A stretch of 64,000 nucleotides of DNA from Panorpa germanica (lineage: Eukaryota > Arthropoda > Insecta > Mecoptera > Panorpidae), in assembly GCA_963678705.1 (NCBI GenBank), contig OY783219.1:11222001-11286000 (forward strand), written 5' to 3'. Positions 62,401-64,000 of the stretch are shown one piece after another. The notes beneath the pieces were generated by a model that was not told the DNA's origin, ran no database searches, and worked only from the letters and a program-made list of their open reading frames with translations. Each line of letters opens with the position of its first letter. Positions within the stretch are counted from its first letter, which is position 1. A program made the translations under genes and the position numbers.

Positions 62401-63299
62401 TTCTACGAAACATAACTATAACCGTATTGAATTTACCAGTGAACTAAACAGGTTATGGATCCAGGAAAGTATATCGTGATAAATTATTTTCATATTCTAT
62501 AAAAGAATGTAATATATTTAGTTAAAGATACACTGTGGAAATAAATCGTTTCCACACAGTTTCAGATTCTTTCTTAATAAATGTAATACAGACATTCATG
62601 CTAGGATGACAAGCTGAAACTTGGTGAAGTACAGGAGCACGAGCAGGTACACGACAGAACTTACTTGGATAATGCAATTCCTTGGTGTAGAATTCGACTA
62701 CAAGTTGACTCAGAGCACTTTGGTTTCCAAGGAAATGCATCTTGCATATTTTATACTACGTTTACGAAGAATCGTCAACGTTACTACGAAGAGACGTTCC
62801 AAGGACGTTCCAAGAGACGTTATGGCTCTGTAATGCAGCTACTGTGTTAGCGGAGTGGTCGTACATTTTTACTATTTTGGTTAATCTTCATGTATTACTT
62901 AATTACCAAATGGTTTTTGAAGCCGAGAGAACGATAGTTAAAACATTGGAAAATTCGGTTAATATAGAGTCTTAATATCAAAAACCGCTGCCATTTTACA
63001 TTAGGCACCATTTTAAAACTATTAATATACATCCGTAATTGCGCTGATGTTTGGAAAATATTGTGTTCCATTGCATTACTAACTAAAAATATTTTGGATT
63101 AAATTTAAATTCTCATTTTAATAATGCTCAGTGAAGTACTCTACAGCAGTGCAGCTCAATACAGAACCGTTTTTATCGCAATTTTCTTTTTGGCAAAGAA
63201 AATGCTTGAAGTCAGCACATGAATTAGTTTGATTATCGTTTTACTGATATTATTAAATTTTAAAATGCAATGTTTTCATTACTTATCAACATATAGCGA

Positions 63300-63413
63300 T
63301 AGGTTCGGGTTCGATCTTCGAACCAATGGTAAATTTTCTGGGTTTAGTTGTTATCAAGGTAAATAGATTATGTACATACGTAATCTTACACTTATTAGGT
63401 GATGGTGTAGTCC

Positions 63414-63414
<1 letters not shown>
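63300..63414 (+). mobile_element. SINE copy truncated at a (TA)n tract
   Basis: A GGGTTCGATCTTC box-B-like element is followed by ttttctgggtttagttgtta and cacttattaggtgatggtgt. The copy then runs straight into 80 bp of (TA)n instead of the 3' half. Confidence 0.7.

Positions 63415-63494
<80 letters not shown>
63415..63494. repeat. (TA)n microsatellite, about 80 bp
   Basis: The longest simple repeat in the window, between a truncated SINE and a LINE fragment. Tyr-Ile repeat frames on both strands are artefacts. Confidence 0.95.
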
Positions 63495-63498
<4 letters not shown>

Positions 63499-63735
63499 GA
63501 AAACGAAAATAGAGAGTGAAGGATGTTCATGGTGTGCTGGATTGAGATAGAAACGCTGGAACACATTAAGTATTCTTGTGATAAAAGAGTAGAAAGTGAA
63601 AAGAAGATTGTTCTGTTATTAAAGAGGCAAGCAGTAAAGGGAAGAGGTGGATGGCGAAGATAGAGAGAAGAAGCAAGGAAAAAGAAGGATTGGCAGAGTA
63701 GAAACAGAAGAGAGAGAGAGAAAAGCAGTAGGGGT
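63495..63735 (+). pseudogene. LINE-A fragment with near-complete CCHC finger
   Basis: The plus strand reads WKTKIESEGCSWCAGLR, a one-base frameshift, then ETLEHIKYSCDKRVESEKK. It therefore shows C-x2-C...H-x4-C. It begins right at the end of an 80-bp (TA)n tract. Confidence 0.75.
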
Positions 63736-64000
63736 TTAAGTTTATTTATTTTATTATTTTTTTGAAGAAGTGAGAATGAGTAAATGGAATAAGGAACACA
63801 GATGAAATGTAATTAATCATAATGATATGCAATATAATGATTTATGGCGGAAGAATATAGTGTCTAATGGCAAAAACATTAAAATAAATTAATATGATAG
63901 AAATTAAATATAAAAAATATAGCGACGGAAGTTTCCTGAATGCGTAAAATCGTTGTATAGTCTTTAAACAGAATCTCTGAAAGCTAGAAATACAAACTTT

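Larger units (their letters stand above)
60035..63295. other. AT-rich noncoding DNA between repeats
   Basis: Contains an 11-G run at 61493-61503 and two listed repeats. Overlapping frames on both strands at 62522-62975 in a GC-richer patch match nothing I recognise. Confidence 0.5.

Noticed and set aside
62522-62975. Four overlapping frames of 61-77 codons
   Set aside because: Mutually overlapping on both strands with no recognisable domain. Kept only as an unexplained GC-richer patch.
63307-63319. tRNA gene suggested by GGGTTCGAT
   Set aside because: No acceptor stem or cloverleaf; it is the box-B-like part of a SINE, as is the inverted copy at 42397-42409.
63326-63566. Tyr-Ile repeat proteins on both strands
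   Set aside because: They are translations of the (TA)n microsatellite.
1-64000. CRISPR arrays, operons, prophage or other prokaryotic systems
   Set aside because: No regularly spaced repeats with spacers, no Shine-Dalgarno-linked frames. All features are eukaryotic.

Overview
The window looks like 64 kb of nuclear DNA from an arthropod, most likely an insect with a large AT-rich genome (order not determinable). It is strongly A+T-biased and almost free of long reading frames. It is packed with decayed eukaryotic mobile elements: mariner, hAT-type MITEs, tandem Helitron-like elements, a tRNA-derived SINE family and many LINE 3' ends. It has GT-AG spliced coding sequence and no operons, Shine-Dalgarno sites, CRISPR arrays or prokaryotic genes.

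The one protein-coding gene I can support is a divergent tetraspanin on the minus strand (exons 31974-31485 and 30011-29806). The two exons join in phase through a clean GT...AG intron. The product is about 231 residues, with four membrane segments, a CCG motif, a PLSCC motif and a final GC motif. Its 1.5-kb intron holds two LINE fragments in the opposite orientation. One is a jockey-like reverse-transcriptase C-terminus that a short SINE has split, with a perfect 12-bp target-site duplication. A 71-codon open frame of unknown function lies just upstream of the tetraspanin on the same strand.

Layout: 1-5.4 kb is AT-rich noncoding DNA with two copies of a small inverted-repeat family (family A). 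5.4-14 kb holds LINE, SINE and GC-rich repeat debris, a nested MITE at 11.6-12.0 kb and a 425-bp hAT-like MITE at 13.5 kb. 14.6-15.25 kb is a mariner relic, followed at once by a recursive-splice-like site at 15.30 kb. 19-29.8 kb has LINE and SINE relics, a second mariner relic and (TA)n tracts. 29.8-32.4 kb is the tetraspanin locus. 33-37.4 kb holds LINE relics and a 155-bp inverted duplication, each arm carrying acceptor + 51-nt open segment + donor. 38.6-40.2 kb is a tandem Helitron-like pair. 41-64 kb is a mosaic of SINEs, family A, family D, LINE ends, a 162-bp hAT MITE and an 80-bp (TA)n tract.

The most unusual signals are the juxtaposed acceptor/donor sites at 15300/15301, 37337/37338 and (minus strand) 34926/34925, two of them inside the inverted duplication. 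They suggest that part of the window is the interior of a very long intron removed stepwise, but this is inference without RNA data. No enzyme pathway or multi-gene system is present. All coordinates for repeats are by-eye boundaries, normally good to a few bases where a terminal repeat or target-site duplication is cited and to tens of bases otherwise.
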